Below are positions 1 to 9,557 of a stretch of 64,000 bases of DNA, in pieces; within the stretch, counting starts at the first letter, position 1; each line of letters starts with the position of its first letter. This DNA comes from Flavobacteriales bacterium (GTDB taxonomy: Bacteria > Bacteroidota > Bacteroidia > Flavobacteriales > Flavobacteriaceae): assembly GCA_003331305.1 (NCBI GenBank), contig QOQB01000007.1, positions 35,576 to 99,575 on the forward strand. Reading direction: 5' to 3'. The translations under genes and the position numbers were made by a program. The notes below the pieces were generated by a model. The model ran no database searches. It saw nothing but the letters and a program-made list of their open reading frames with translations, and was not told where the DNA came from.

Positions 1-341
1 ACATGTTGCGTGACAAATATTGGCCCTTTTAGATTTGTGTTAAATACCTTATCAAAAGGTTCCATTTGGAGCTCTTCAACAGCTCCAGCCATACCCATTC
101 CGGCGTTATTTATGAGTACATCAACATGATGGTAATCTGAAACAAGTGTATCTATGGCAATCTTTACAGACGATTGATCAAGAACATCCATATAAATTAG
201 TGGAAAAGGATGATTGGGATATTTACTTGGCGTGCGACTTGTACCGACTACAGTAAAACCTCGATTAATCAAATATTGACCTGTTGCTAAGCCTATTCCC
301 GAAGAAGCACCTGTAATGAGAACAACGTGTGTATTTTTCAT
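1..341 (-). CDS. SDR family oxidoreductase (partial, 3' end outside window)
   Basis: The minus-strand frame opens at ATG 341 and runs off the left edge, so about 113 N-terminal residues are visible. They show a classical short-chain dehydrogenase Rossmann fold: the nucleotide-binding TGASSGIG motif starts about residue 10, an acidic MDV follows the third strand, and NNAGMGMAG lies near residue 78. The catalytic YxxxK lies beyond the window, so the substrate cannot be inferred. The gene starts nine bases downstream of the SRP RNA 3' end on the same strand and could be read from the same promoter. Family assignment is secure; exact function is unknown. Confidence 0.85.
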   Translation of the reverse strand, partial: MKNTHVVLITGASSGIGLATGQYLINRGFTVVGTSRTPSKYPNHPFPLIYMDVLDQSSVKIAIDTLVSDYHHVDVLINNAGMGMAGAVEELQMEPFDKVFNTNLKGPIFVTQH

Positions 342-349
342 ATAAAAAA

Positions 350-446
350 GGGCAAGTTACCTATAGCACACCGCTACGACCGCTTACCCTTGCTGCGTTT
401 CCGCCCTGGGGGGATTCAGCAGGAGCTGGTTGTATAGGACTTGCCC
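350..446 (-). ncRNA. ffs: Signal recognition particle RNA, small bacterial type (4.5S-like)
   Basis: Read on the minus strand, this about 97-nt RNA closes with a terminal stem (positions 350-357 pair with 439-446). Its apex carries the conserved domain IV core with GGAAAC and AGCAAGGG-like segments that bind Ffh. The RNA is the scaffold of the SRP that targets inner-membrane proteins co-translationally. A TATATTTG promoter element sits four bases upstream of the 5' end, which fixes strand and start. The overall form matches the short SRP RNA that lacks an Alu domain. Confidence 0.88.
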
Positions 447-450
447 ATTG

Positions 451-458
451 CAAATATA
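451..458 (-). promoter_or_regulatory. Bacteroidota -7 element (TATATTTG) for SRP RNA
   Basis: The motif matches TAnnTTTG exactly on the minus strand and ends four bases before the deduced SRP RNA 5' end, the spacing expected of the Bacteroidota housekeeping sigma factor. I see no clear -33 TTTG. Confidence 0.65.
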
Positions 459-506
459 TATGCTTTGTTCGTTTTTTTTTCTGAACATTATGAGTATTTT
501 TCAAAA

Positions 507-514
507 TAAATTTG
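507..514 (+). promoter_or_regulatory. -7 element (TAAATTTG) for the glutaminyl cyclase gene
   Basis: TAnnTTTG match seven bases before the ATG at 522, implying a nearly leaderless transcript. Confidence 0.5.
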
Positions 515-521
515 TTGCCTC

Positions 522-1544
522 ATGAATAGGTTATCCATTACAGCTTTCATTGCCATTCTTTTGGCATTTGGGAGTTGTTCATCCAAAAAGTCTCTTTCGT
601 ACAATATCGTGGTAGAAACAAATGCCAAGAAAGTTAATCCTACAGATACCCTACACTTTTCATTAAATACAGAAGTTGATATTAAAAATTATGAGTTTTA
701 CTGGAATAATGAAAAATTAGCGCAGCCCTATGTTATACCACAATATACAGGAGAACAGCAGGTTAAGGCAATAATTGAAACCGAAAGTGGCTTAAAAGAA
801 ATCACCAAAAACATTCGCGTTTTTGCATCAACAAAACCCAAAATCTTTACGTACAAGCTCGTAAAAACATACCCTCATGATATTAATGCCTATACGCAAG
901 GACTAGAGTTTGTGGGTGACACACTTTATGAGAGCACGGGTCAATACGGTGCATCATCACTGAGAAAAGTAGATTATAAAACGGGTAATGTTGTTCAAAA
1001 ACTTCCGTTAGACAACGCCTATTTCGGTGAAGGTTTAACGCATTTTAATGGTAAAATTGTACAACTGACTTGGAAAAAACAACTCGGGTTTGTGTATAAC
1101 ATGTCCGATTTTACATTAGAAAAATCATTTAAATACACCAAAAGCCCAGAGGGCTGGGGGATTTGCACAGACGGAAAATGGTTATACAAAACTGATGGTA
1201 GTCAAAAGCTTTGGCGGCTTGATCCCAATACTTTTGAGGAACTAGACAGCAAAGATATCGTTACGCATAACACCTTCTTGTCTAAAGTAAATGAATTGGA
1301 GTACGCTAACGGGCTTATTTACGGAAACACCTATCAGTTTAATAAAGATGTAGTGGTCATTATTGATCCAAGCACAGGAATCGTACAAGGAGTAGTTGAT
1401 TTTTCAGGCTTAAAGAAAAAAGTGCAACAACACAACAGACTTGATGTATTTAACGGCATTGCCTATCATCCTACTCGAAATACATTTTTTGTTACAGGAA
1501 AATATTGGAATAAACTATTTGAAGTTGAAATCATTGAAAAATAA
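522..1544 (+). CDS. Glutaminyl-peptide cyclotransferase, lipoprotein
   Basis: This 340-residue protein begins with a lipoprotein signal peptide whose cysteine is residue 19 (AFGSC), so it should be anchored in the envelope. Residues about 25-105 form an Ig-like N-terminal module, and about 110-335 match the bacterial glutamine cyclotransferase beta-propeller, including the YTQGLEF and YESTGQYG segments typical of the family. The family converts N-terminal glutamine to pyroglutamate. The next gene overlaps it and probably belongs to the same transcript. Catalysis is inferred from family membership only. Confidence 0.85.
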   Translation: MNRLSITAFIAILLAFGSCSSKKSLSYNIVVETNAKKVNPTDTLHFSLNTEVDIKNYEFYWNNEKLAQPYVIPQYTGEQQVKAIIETESGLKEITKNIRVFASTKPKIFTYKLVKTYPHDINAYTQGLEFVGDTLYESTGQYGASSLRKVDYKTGNVVQKLPLDNAYFGEGLTHFNGKIVQLTWKKQLGFVYNMSDFTLEKSFKYTKSPEGWGICTDGKWLYKTDGSQKLWRLDPNTFEELDSKDIVTHNTFLSKVNELEYANGLIYGNTYQFNKDVVVIIDPSTGIVQGVVDFSGLKKKVQQHNRLDVFNGIAYHPTRNTFFVTGKYWNKLFEVEIIEK

Positions 1545-3108
1545 AATCGAACTCTCTTTGTTGAGAATCTTTTTGCTATTTACAGGTATTGTGGCTGTTA
1601 GTCTTTACAGCAGTTGTCGAACTGATTTCACCTTTCGCCCCATTGAGAATTCTGAGTTACGCTTTAGCAGGGACACCGTTTATCTAGACACCATTTTTAC
1701 GGGTATTAGTTCAGCCACATACACACTTAAGGTGTATAACACCTCCGATGATGCCGTTTTCATCCCTAATGTTTATTTGGATAATGGCACGAATTCAAAC
1801 TTCAGATTAAATGTAGATGGACTCAGCGGAAAGTCATTTCAGGATGTGGAGCTGTTGCCAAAAGATAGCATGTATGTATATATAGAAACGACTGCAGAGA
1901 TCGATAAACTCACGCAAAGTAACACCCAGTTTTTATATGAAGATAAGTTGCATTTTTCGGACCATGGCGAAGTTACGCTAATGACTTTAGTGCAAGATGC
2001 TGTGTTTTTATATCCCAAAAAAGATGCTGCCACTGGAATCAAAGAAAGCATTCCTTTAAGCACTGATAGTGAGGGTAATCAAGTAGGTATTGAAGGACGT
2101 TTTTTAGAAGATAGCGAGCTTATTTTTACAAACAATAAGCCTTATGTAATATATGGATATATGGGTGTTCCAGAGGGAAAGACAGCCGTTTTTGAAGCAG
2201 GTGCACGTATTTATTTTCATGAAAATTCTGGAATTATAGTTGCTAATAATGCTAGGATGGTTGTAAATGGCGAACAAAGTTCAGATGCAGCATTGATGGA
2301 AGGAGAAGTGATTTTTGAAGGAGATCGATTAGAGCCGCTTTACAATAATATTCCTGGTCAATGGGGTGCCATTTGGCTTACGTCAGGAAGCACACAACAT
2401 CAATTTAATCATGCTACAATAAAAAACGCTACCGTAGGTATTTTGATGGACTATAACGACGAAACAGAAAACCCGACGCTAACACTGCAAAATTCACAAA
2501 TTCACAATAGTGCTTCTGTAAATTTATGGGGAAAGACAGCCCACATTTATGCAGAAAATAGTGTTTTTGGGAATGCTGGCCAGGCATCATTTTTTGGAAA
2601 TATTGGTGGTCAATATCACTTTGTCCATTGCACATTTGCAAATTATTGGAATAAAAGTTTTCGAAATATTCCTGCAGTATTACTGAATGACTATACGCCT
2701 ATTGACCCTGAGTCGAATTTTATTAAGCCCCTTGAGAAAGCTACTTTTGACAACTGCATAATTGAAGGAGATCAATTTGTGGAGTTTTATGTTGAACAAG
2801 AAGGCACAGACCCATTAATTTTTAAACTCAATCATACCGCCATACAGTTTGACAGCTCTTCTGAGTCTGTTATTAATGACCCTTTCTTCGATTGGGATAA
2901 CTCGACATATTACAACCAAATTATTAGAAACGGTGAACCGTCTTTTGTGCAACCACAAGAAAATGACATGCGTATTTCACAGGACAGTGACTTCATAAAA
3001 AAAGGTGATGTTGCCATTGGAGTTCAAATTGGAACAGATGTATTGGGCGTTCAACGTTCCTCACCGCCCGACTTAGGGGCATATCAGCATGTTATAATTG
3101 AGGACTAA
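1534..3108 (+). CDS. Large lipoprotein with beta-helix-like C-terminal half, function unknown
   Basis: The chosen start is TTG at 1534, overlapping the upstream gene by 11 bases. It gives a clean lipoprotein signal sequence (hydrophobic residues 9-25, cysteine at 28), whereas the longer in-frame extension is only a shadow of the upstream gene. The 524-residue product has an N-terminal beta-sandwich-like region resembling choice-of-anchor modules. From about residue 200 onward it has repeated short strands with Asn and Gly turns (for example [29 protein letters not shown]), which suggest a right-handed beta-helix. Similar proteins occur beside glutaminyl cyclases in flavobacteria. No catalytic motif is recognised. 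Confidence 0.75.
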   Translation: MKNKIELSLLRIFLLFTGIVAVSLYSSCRTDFTFRPIENSELRFSRDTVYLDTIFTGISSATYTLKVYNTSDDAVFIPNVYLDNGTNSNFRLNVDGLSGKSFQDVELLPKDSMYVYIETTAEIDKLTQSNTQFLYEDKLHFSDHGEVTLMTLVQDAVFLYPKKDAATGIKESIPLSTDSEGNQVGIEGRFLEDSELIFTNNKPYVIYGYMGVPEGKTAVFEAGARIYFHENSGIIVANNARMVVNGEQSSDAALMEGEVIFEGDRLEPLYNNIPGQWGAIWLTSGSTQHQFNHATIKNATVGILMDYNDETENPTLTLQNSQIHNSASVNLWGKTAHIYAENSVFGNAGQASFFGNIGGQYHFVHCTFANYWNKSFRNIPAVLLNDYTPIDPESNFIKPLEKATFDNCIIEGDQFVEFYVEQEGTDPLIFKLNHTAIQFDSSSESVINDPFFDWDNSTYYNQIIRNGEPSFVQPQENDMRISQDSDFIKKGDVAIGVQIGTDVLGVQRSSPPDLGAYQHVIIED

Positions 3109-4385
3109 GCGTTAAAAAGCGGCCGGTTTGCCATCATAGTGTGTACCTGCTCGCCAACACCAGAAAGAATTGTTTCGTTTTCTGGGTTTTGAATAACCTC
3201 ATCAATTAAGGAAACTATGGGCTCCATATCTGTCGCAACTAGCCCTCTGGTGGTAATGGCAGCGGTTCCAAAACGAATCCCAGAAGTAACAAATGGAGAT
3301 TTATCATCAAATGGAACCATGTTCTTGTTTGCTGTAATCTCGGCTTTTACTAAAGATTGCTCAGCTTGCTTTCCAGATATATTTTTATTGCGAAGATCTA
3401 CCAACATCATATGGTTATCGGTACCTTCTGAAATAAGGTTATATCCTCTATCGACAAACGCTTTTGCCATTGCTTGTGCGTTTTCGCGAACACGCAATAT
3501 GTAATGCAAGAAATCATCTGTCAAAGCTTCGCCAAATGCAATTGCTTTTGCGCCAACAACGTGCTCTAATGGTCCTCCTTGATTGCCTGGAAAAACAGCC
3601 ATATCTAATAATGATGACATCATGCGTAAGTTTCCGTTTTTGAATTTTAATCCAAAAGGGTTTTCATAATCCTTCCCCATCATCATGAGTCCTCCACGAG
3701 GACCACGAAGGGTTTTGTGGGTAGTAGTGGTTACCACATGACAATGCGGTAGTGGGTCGTTTAAAATTCCCTTAGCAATCAATCCAGATGGATGCGATAT
3801 ATCTGCTAACAAAAATGCACCAACACTATCGGCAATTTCGCGGAAGCGCTTAAAATCTATATCTCTAGAGTATGCAGAAGCTCCTGCAATAATCATTTTA
3901 GGCTTCTCTTTAGCTGCAATTTCTTCAATCACGTCGTAATCTAAGCGCCCTGACTCTTTGTCTACACCATAAAAAACGGCATCGTATAAACGCCCTGAAA
4001 AGTTAACAGGTGAGCCGTGAGTAAGGTGGCCGCCATGTGACAAATCAAATCCCATAATTTTATCTCCTGGCTTTATAAATGCATGATAAACCGCTGTGTT
4101 GGCTTGTGAACCAGAATGCGGCTGCACATTTGCATAGGCAGCACCAAACAATGCTTTTGCTCTATCAATGGCAATTGTTTCAATTTCGTCCACAACCTCA
4201 CAGCCGCCATAATAACGTTTCCCTGGATAGCCCTCGGCATATTTGTTTGTAAGAATAGAACCTGTGGCCTCCATAACTTGAGGGCTTGTAAAATTCTCGG
4301 AAGCAATTAATTCAACTCCGTTGATTTGGCGATTGTTTTCTGCCTGGATTAACTCAAAAATTTGCGTGTCACGTTGGATATTCAT
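3105..4385 (-). CDS. glyA: Serine hydroxymethyltransferase
   Basis: The 426-residue product interconverts serine and glycine with tetrahydrofolate, the main source of one-carbon units. The PLP-lysine segment [14 protein letters not shown] is present, with [10 protein letters not shown] near the N-terminus and [13 protein letters not shown] before the core. The ATG at 4385 was chosen because it gives the usual family N-terminus (MNIQRD) and lies just after a -7 element; the in-frame extension up to 4517 crosses the promoter region. The gene overlaps the preceding convergent lipoprotein by four bases. Cytosolic homotetramer or dimer by family. Confidence 0.95.
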   Translation of the reverse strand: MNIQRDTQIFELIQAENNRQINGVELIASENFTSPQVMEATGSILTNKYAEGYPGKRYYGGCEVVDEIETIAIDRAKALFGAAYANVQPHSGSQANTAVYHAFIKPGDKIMGFDLSHGGHLTHGSPVNFSGRLYDAVFYGVDKESGRLDYDVIEEIAAKEKPKMIIAGASAYSRDIDFKRFREIADSVGAFLLADISHPSGLIAKGILNDPLPHCHVVTTTTHKTLRGPRGGLMMMGKDYENPFGLKFKNGNLRMMSSLLDMAVFPGNQGGPLEHVVGAKAIAFGEALTDDFLHYILRVRENAQAMAKAFVDRGYNLISEGTDNHMMLVDLRNKNISGKQAEQSLVKAEITANKNMVPFDDKSPFVTSGIRFGTAAITTRGLVATDMEPIVSLIDEVIQNPENETILSGVGEQVHTMMANRPLFNA

Positions 4386-4401
4386 AGCTAAATTTAAAGA
4401 A

Positions 4402-4409
4402 CAAAAATA
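4402..4409 (-). promoter_or_regulatory. -7 element (TATTTTTG) for glyA
   Basis: Exact TAnnTTTG on the minus strand, 16 bases before the chosen glyA ATG. It supports the shorter glyA start. Confidence 0.55.
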
Positions 4410-4482
4410 GCCAAACAGCCCAAGATAAAGCATTAAAAATGACTGTTTTATTAAAAACAAATGAACATATATCAGAAGGTTA

Positions 4483-4490
4483 TACTTTTG
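4483..4490 (+). promoter_or_regulatory. -7 element (TACTTTTG) for smpB
   Basis: Exact TAnnTTTG match ending four bases before the smpB ATG at 4495. The transcript would start at or very near the start codon. Confidence 0.6.
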
Positions 4491-4494
4491 TAGC

Positions 4495-4956
4495 ATGCAA
4501 AAGTCGATTAACATCAAGAATAAGCGAGCCCGTTTTGAGTACGAACTGATGGATCAATACACGGCTGGGATTGTATTAACTGGTACGGAAATAAAATCCA
4601 TTCGTGCTGGAAAGGCCTCTATTGCAGAAAGCTTTTGTTCGTTTAGTGAGCAAGATGAACTTTTTATCATTAACATGTATATCGAAGAATACAGCCATGG
4701 TGGCTATGTAAATCATCGCACTAAAGGAGATCGGAAACTGCTCTTACAGCGTAAAGAACTTAGAAAACTACTCAAACAGATTCAGAATGTAGGGCTTACT
4801 ATAGTGCCGATTCAAGTGTTTATAACGGATAAAGGATTGGCAAAAGTGCGCATTGCACTTGCTAAAGGAAAGAAAATACACGACAAACGAGAAACCCTAA
4901 AAGACCGTGATAACCAACGCAACCTAGATCGTGTAAAGAAGAATTTTAGGCGTTAA
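4495..4956 (+). CDS. smpB: SsrA-binding protein SmpB
   Basis: SmpB partners with tmRNA in rescue of stalled ribosomes. The 153-residue sequence has the family hallmarks: [12 protein letters not shown] at the N-terminus, [19 protein letters not shown] in the oligonucleotide-binding barrel, [16 protein letters not shown], and a basic C-terminal tail ending in KKNFRR that would enter the decoding channel. Length is normal. The gene is divergent from glyA and convergent with pcm, separated from the latter by overlap of the stop codons. No tmRNA gene is seen in this window. Confidence 0.96.
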   Translation: MQKSINIKNKRARFEYELMDQYTAGIVLTGTEIKSIRAGKASIAESFCSFSEQDELFIINMYIEEYSHGGYVNHRTKGDRKLLLQRKELRKLLKQIQNVGLTIVPIQVFITDKGLAKVRIALAKGKKIHDKRETLKDRDNQRNLDRVKKNFRR

Positions 4957-5597
4957 TTTTTATCTTCTAATAGCGGTACAAACCGAAAATCTCCAAGTAC
5001 TAATTTCTGAAAATTAGTGTCTGAGGTTCGGCTTATAACCGTCATTTTCTGATTCGTATCACCTACGGGAATAACCATTTTTCCACCAACCGCTAACTGT
5101 GCCAAAAGCGGTTCAGGAACCGATGGCGCACCAGCGGTTACAAGTATTCTGTCAAATGGTGCCTTTTTAGGAAAACCCTTGTAACCATCGCCAAAAATGA
5201 GTTTTTTAGGCTTGTATCCAAGCGAAGGTAATCGCTTTAAACTGGTACGAAATAATTCGTGCTGACGTTCAATAGAATACACCTCTGCGCCCATGTGGCA
5301 CAAGACTGCAGTCTGGTATCCAGATCCAGTGCCTATTTCCAAAACCTTCATTCCTGTTTTGAGTTGTAGTTGCTCGCTTTGAAATGCTACCGTATAGGGC
5401 TGGGAAATGGTTTGGTCTGCCCCAATTGGAAATGCTTTGTCTTGGTAAGCATGATCCACAAAACTACTGTCTAAAAATAAGTGGCGGGGAATATCCCCAA
5501 TGGCGTTAAGCACTGCAGCTTGCGTGATGCCCTTCTGTTTTAAAACTGCGATCAACTGACGTCGTTTTCCTTGATGCTTGGTAGTATCCTGCTTCAT
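4953..5597 (-). CDS. pcm: Protein-L-isoaspartate O-methyltransferase
   Basis: This 214-residue SAM-dependent enzyme methylates isoaspartyl residues in damaged proteins. It carries the family N-terminal region with [33 protein letters not shown], the SAM-binding glycine-rich loop [12 protein letters not shown] (about residues 84-95) and the post-[23 protein letters not shown] region. A TATTTTTG element lies just upstream, and the neighbouring gene diverges from it. Its 3' end overlaps smpB by four bases. Confidence 0.94.
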   Translation of the reverse strand: MKQDTTKHQGKRRQLIAVLKQKGITQAAVLNAIGDIPRHLFLDSSFVDHAYQDKAFPIGADQTISQPYTVAFQSEQLQLKTGMKVLEIGTGSGYQTAVLCHMGAEVYSIERQHELFRTSLKRLPSLGYKPKKLIFGDGYKGFPKKAPFDRILVTAGAPSVPEPLLAQLAVGGKMVIPVGDTNQKMTVISRTSDTNFQKLVLGDFRFVPLLEDKN

Positions 5598-5602
5598 CAG
5601 TT

Positions 5603-5610
5603 CAAAAATA
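5603..5610 (-). promoter_or_regulatory. -7 element (TATTTTTG) for pcm
   Basis: Exact TAnnTTTG on the minus strand, five bases before the pcm ATG. Confidence 0.55.
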
Positions 5611-5644
5611 CAAAATCAACTGCCTACTCGCCACTTAATCTTGT

Positions 5645-5652
5645 TACATTTG
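5645..5652 (+). promoter_or_regulatory. -7 element (TACATTTG) for the Idh/MocA gene
   Basis: Exact TAnnTTTG ending four bases before the ATG at 5657, a near-leaderless arrangement facing the divergent pcm promoter. Confidence 0.6.
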
Positions 5653-5656
5653 TATT

Positions 5657-6640
5657 ATGGAAAAGAAGTTAAAAGCTGGTGTATTAGGTGCTGGACACTT
5701 GGGGAAAATCCATTTGCGTTTATTATTTCAATCTGAAAAATACGATTTGGTTGGTTTTTATGATGAAAACCAAACTGTAAGAGATACTGTTGCGAAAGAG
5801 AATGGATTCAAAGCATTTGATTCAGCAACCGAATTGATGGATGCGGTGGAAGTCGTTGATATCGTAACTCCGACCCTGTTTCATCACAAGCTTGCCAAAC
5901 AGGCTATTGAAAAAGGCAAGCATATTTTTATAGAAAAACCCATAACGCAAACAGTTGATCAAGCCGAGGAGCTAATTACTCTTGCTGATAAATATGGAGT
6001 ATTGGGTCAAGTAGGACACGTTGAACGATTTAATCCGGCGTTTTTGGCGGTAAAAAACGAGATTGATGAAAGTATGTTTATCGAAACGCATAGACTAGCA
6101 GAATTCAATCCACGTGGTACAGATGTTCCTGTCGTATTAGACCTTATGATACACGACATCGACACAGTGCTAAGCGTGGTTGATTCAAGGGTTAAAAACA
6201 TATCTGCCAGTGGTGTTTCCATCATTAGCGAAACACCTGATATTGCCAATGCCAGGATTGAGTTTGAAAACGGTTGTGTGGCAAACTTGACGGCAAGTAG
6301 AATTTCATTAAAGAATATGCGAAAGGCTCGCTTTTTCCAAAAAGACGCCTATATTTCCATAGATTATTTTGACAAAAAGGTAGAGGTTGTTAAAATGCAT
6401 GACGCCCCCGAACAGGTTGGTGATTTTGATATGGTCCTCGAAAATGCACAAGGAAAAAAGAAACGCATCTTCTTTGACAATCCAAAAGTTCCAGAAGTTA
6501 ATGCTATTCTCATGGAACTCGAATGTTTTGCAGATGCCATTGTAGACAACACGCCAATTATTGTTCCGCTAACCCAAGGAAGAAACGCATTAGACATTGC
6601 ACTTCAGATTACTGCACTTGTTGAAAATTCTACGGCATGA
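5657..6640 (+). CDS. Gfo/Idh/MocA family NAD(P)-dependent oxidoreductase
   Basis: The 327-residue protein has an N-terminal Rossmann fold with GVLGAGHLGKIHLRL (residues 8-22) and the family EKP motif in IEKPITQ near residue 97. It is followed by a conserved VGHVERFNPAF segment and a C-terminal alpha/beta substrate domain. Members reduce or oxidise sugars and related compounds; the specific substrate is not readable. It overlaps the YggS-type gene by four bases (ATGA), so the two are translationally coupled. This pairing is common in flavobacteria, but its purpose is unclear. Confidence 0.85.
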   Translation: MEKKLKAGVLGAGHLGKIHLRLLFQSEKYDLVGFYDENQTVRDTVAKENGFKAFDSATELMDAVEVVDIVTPTLFHHKLAKQAIEKGKHIFIEKPITQTVDQAEELITLADKYGVLGQVGHVERFNPAFLAVKNEIDESMFIETHRLAEFNPRGTDVPVVLDLMIHDIDTVLSVVDSRVKNISASGVSIISETPDIANARIEFENGCVANLTASRISLKNMRKARFFQKDAYISIDYFDKKVEVVKMHDAPEQVGDFDMVLENAQGKKKRIFFDNPKVPEVNAILMELECFADAIVDNTPIIVPLTQGRNALDIALQITALVENSTA

Positions 6641-7278
6641 TTGCAGCTCAAATAAATCGTCTAACAGAACAATTCCCCAAAGAGGTCACACTGGTAGCAG
6701 TTTCTAAAACAAAACCCATCAGCGCCCTTGAAGAGGCGTACAATGCTGGGCATCGTGATTTTGGAGAAAACAAAGTCCAAGAGCTTTGCCAAAAAGCCGA
6801 AGCAATGTCTTCTGAAATTCGCTGGCATATGATTGGGCATTTACAGCGAAACAAAGTAAAATATATTGCTCCTTTTGTGCATCTTATTCACGGTGTGGAC
6901 AGTGAACGGCTTTTGGTCGAAGTCAACAAGCAAGGAGCAAAAAATAACCGCATAATTGATGTTCTTATACAAATTCATATTGCAGAGGAAAGCTCGAAGT
7001 TTGGATTTTCATACGCCGAAGCGGTGACTTTATTCTCTAACGAAAACCCCTACCCAAATGTTCGTGTAATTGGGCTTATGGGCATGGCGACTTTTACCAA
7101 TGATAAAGAACAAGTGAAACGAGAGTTTGACACATTATCAGCATTTTATTCCTCTTGGAAAACAAAAAAGTCACTTTCCGTTCTGTCGATGGGCATGAGT
7201 AATGATTACGCTATTGCAATTTCCTCGGGCAGTAACATGGTGCGTATTGGGAGTCTCATTTTTGGTAGTAGAAATTAG
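6637..7278 (+). CDS. YggS/PROSC-type pyridoxal phosphate homeostasis protein
   Basis: This 213-residue single-domain PLP protein shows the PLP-lysine segment VAVSKTKP (residues 20-27), then FGENKVQEL and the IRWHMIGHLQRNKVKYI signature. The C-terminal SMGMSNDYAIAISSGSNMVRIGSLIFG segment binds the cofactor phosphate. Members have no strong catalytic activity and buffer PLP and amino acid pools. It is coupled to the upstream oxidoreductase, and its stop lies five bases before the next ATG. Confidence 0.93.
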   Translation: MIAAQINRLTEQFPKEVTLVAVSKTKPISALEEAYNAGHRDFGENKVQELCQKAEAMSSEIRWHMIGHLQRNKVKYIAPFVHLIHGVDSERLLVEVNKQGAKNNRIIDVLIQIHIAEESSKFGFSYAEAVTLFSNENPYPNVRVIGLMGMATFTNDKEQVKREFDTLSAFYSSWKTKKSLSVLSMGMSNDYAIAISSGSNMVRIGSLIFGSRN

Positions 7279-7282
7279 GAGT

Positions 7283-8656
7283 ATGTACGCAGTTGTTGAC
7301 GTGGAAACCACAGGCGGAAAATACAACGAGGAAGGCATTACAGAAATTGCTATTTATAAATTTGATGGCAGTGAAATTGTAGATCAATTTATAAGTCTCG
7401 TAAATCCTGAGCGACCCATTCAACCTTTCGTTGTGCAGCTTACTGGAATTAATGAAAATATGCTTCGAAATGCGCCTAAATTCTATGAAGTGGCCAAACG
7501 CGTTGTTGAAATCACAGAAGATTGTACCCTGGTGGCGCACAATGCAAGTTTTGACTACCGCATGCTTTGTACCGAGTTTAACAGGTTGGGGTTTTCGTAT
7601 CAAAGACAAACCCTTTGTACCGTAGCGCTTGCTAAAAAATTGATTCCAGAGCAGGCATCTTACAAATTAGGAAAGCTTGTTCGTTCGCTTGGAATCCCAC
7701 TTAGTGATCGGCATCGGGCGGCTGGAGATGCACGTGCCACGGTTAAACTTCTTAAATTATTATTGGACAAAGACTCTGAAAAAACCATTGTCAAGCAAGT
7801 GTTACGCACCAAAGAACAAGATCAAGTTACGCGTAAGTTTTTACATCTAGTTGAGCAGGTAAAACCTGTTACAGGGGTGTATTATCTTCACAATCAACAG
7901 GGGGATGTCATTTATATTGGCAAAAGCACCAATATGCGGAAGCGTGTAAATCAGCACTTTACTGGGAAAAGTCGTAAATCACTAAAGATCCAGCTGGAAA
8001 CGCATAGCGTGAGTACAGAGGAGACAGGAAACGAACTTATTGCACTACTAAAAGAAGTAGACGAAATTCAACTTCACAAACCCAAGCACAATAGAGTGCA
8101 CAAAAATGATTCTATACGATTTGGATTGGAAGAAGGGGTTACAAGCACAGGTTATCGATTTCTTAGAATTGCTCACGCGCAAGACAACATACGTTATGTG
8201 ACAACTTTTAAGAATTTAAATAATGCCCGTAAATTATTGTATTTTTTTACACAGAAATACACGCTTTGCTTAAAATTAGTCGGATTAGAATCACCAAAAA
8301 AAGCATGCTCTTATGAACAAATTAATCAATGCTTAGGGGCCTGTGTAGAACAAGAGTCTGTGGAGTCATACAACAAACGCGTTAAACAGTGCGTAGATAG
8401 ATTGAGCTTCCAATCCCCTAATATGCTGCTAATAGACAAAGGACGTACACACGATGAACGAAGTATTATACTTATAAAAGACAATGAATATAAAGGGTTT
8501 GGATATGTAAATCTAAATTATCAAATTACAAATATTGACATGATTAACACCATCATTGCACCAATGAAAAACTCACGTGCAGCGCGCCATATCATTCAAC
8601 AATTTGTAAGAAAAAACAAAGTGAAAGAAATAATTCATCTCGATGAAGCGCCCTAA
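7283..8656 (+). CDS. DEDD exonuclease domain fused to a UvrC-like GIY-YIG nuclease domain
   Basis: The start is ATG 7283; the longer in-frame extension lies inside the YggS gene. Residues 1-165 form a DnaQ-type 3'-5' exonuclease with DVETTG (residues 6-11), HNASFDYRML and HRAAGDARATVKLL supplying the acidic and histidine residues. Residues about 195-280 form a GIY-YIG nuclease with TGVYYLHNQQGDVIYIGKS, an arginine in NMRKRVNQHF and a glutamate in ETGNELIALLKE. The remaining about 170 residues include a cysteine-containing segment (PKKACSYEQINQCLGAC) resembling the UvrC region after the nuclease. This resembles Cho/UvrC-type proteins fused to a polymerase III epsilon-like domain and probably acts in DNA repair. 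Confidence 0.85.
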   Translation: MYAVVDVETTGGKYNEEGITEIAIYKFDGSEIVDQFISLVNPERPIQPFVVQLTGINENMLRNAPKFYEVAKRVVEITEDCTLVAHNASFDYRMLCTEFNRLGFSYQRQTLCTVALAKKLIPEQASYKLGKLVRSLGIPLSDRHRAAGDARATVKLLKLLLDKDSEKTIVKQVLRTKEQDQVTRKFLHLVEQVKPVTGVYYLHNQQGDVIYIGKSTNMRKRVNQHFTGKSRKSLKIQLETHSVSTEETGNELIALLKEVDEIQLHKPKHNRVHKNDSIRFGLEEGVTSTGYRFLRIAHAQDNIRYVTTFKNLNNARKLLYFFTQKYTLCLKLVGLESPKKACSYEQINQCLGACVEQESVESYNKRVKQCVDRLSFQSPNMLLIDKGRTHDERSIILIKDNEYKGFGYVNLNYQITNIDMINTIIAPMKNSRAARHIIQQFVRKNKVKEIIHLDEAP

Positions 8657-9557
8657 ACTCATTGTTATTTCTGGCCCAACAGCCATTGGAAAAACATCCT
8701 TTGCGGTGACGCTGGCAAAGTATCTTGGTTGCGCTGTCTTGTCTAGCGATGCGCGTCAATTTTTTAAAGAAATGCAAATTGGAACTGCCGTGCCTACAGT
8801 AAAAGAGCAACAAGGTGTAAAGCATTATTTTATCCAACATAAAAGCATCCACGAATCGTACACAGTTGGCGATTTTGAAAAAGATGCCATTCGGTTACTT
8901 AACTCCTTATTTGAGACTTCTGAAGTAGCCATTTTAGTGGGTGGATCAAACTTATATTCAAATGCGGTAGTACATGGATTAGATGATTTTCCAGATATTC
9001 CAAAGGATATTTCAGCGGAGTGGCATAATATATTCGAAACAAAAGGTTTACGCTATTTACAAGACGAATTGAAAAGATTAGATCCTGTGTATTTCAAGGT
9101 TGTAGATACGCAAAATCACATGAGATTATTACGTGCATTGAATGTTTGTACAGTTTCAGGAAAGGCCTATTCTTCCTTTTTGAATCAGCCCAAAAAAGAA
9201 CGCTCTTTTAAAACAATTTCCATTGAGCTGACCATGCCAAGAGAAAGACTTTATGATCGCATTAATACGCGTGTGGACCATATGATTGAAAATGGATTAC
9301 TAGACGAAGCTAAAATCTTACTGCCATACAAAGACCTTAACGCCATGCAAACGGTCGGGTACAAAGAGCTCATCCCCTATTTTGAAGAAAAGCAGTCTTT
9401 AGAAAAATGTATAGAAAACATCAAAACAAACACGAGAAGATTTGCCAAACGGCAACTAACATGGCTTCGTAATCACGAAGTGATGTTTAAACTGCCTTAC
9501 AACTCAGTTATTGACAAGAAACTACTAGAGACATTAGGGCTTGAAGAAAGCATCTAA
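8643..9557 (+). CDS. miaA: tRNA dimethylallyltransferase
   Basis: MiaA transfers a dimethylallyl group to A37 of tRNAs that read UNN codons. The 304-residue protein has the P-loop GPTAIGKTS (residues 11-19), [15 protein letters not shown] for substrate binding, VGGSNLY, and the tRNA-contacting [12 protein letters not shown] region. It starts inside the end of the exonuclease fusion gene (14-base overlap) and is convergent with purC, overlapping its 3' end by 24 bases. Length is typical. Confidence 0.95.
   Translation: MKRPKLIVISGPTAIGKTSFAVTLAKYLGCAVLSSDARQFFKEMQIGTAVPTVKEQQGVKHYFIQHKSIHESYTVGDFEKDAIRLLNSLFETSEVAILVGGSNLYSNAVVHGLDDFPDIPKDISAEWHNIFETKGLRYLQDELKRLDPVYFKVVDTQNHMRLLRALNVCTVSGKAYSSFLNQPKKERSFKTISIELTMPRERLYDRINTRVDHMIENGLLDEAKILLPYKDLNAMQTVGYKELIPYFEEKQSLEKCIENIKTNTRRFAKRQLTWLRNHEVMFKLPYNSVIDKKLLETLGLEESI

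Noticed and set aside
1441..1533. ATG 1441 start for the large lipoprotein
   Set aside because: The first 31 codons lie in the body of the cyclase gene in another frame and hide the signal peptide; TTG 1534 gives a clean one.
4386..4517. N-terminal extension of glyA to 4517
   Set aside because: It crosses both divergent promoter elements, is hydrophobic and not typical of the family; ATG 4385 gives the normal N-terminus.
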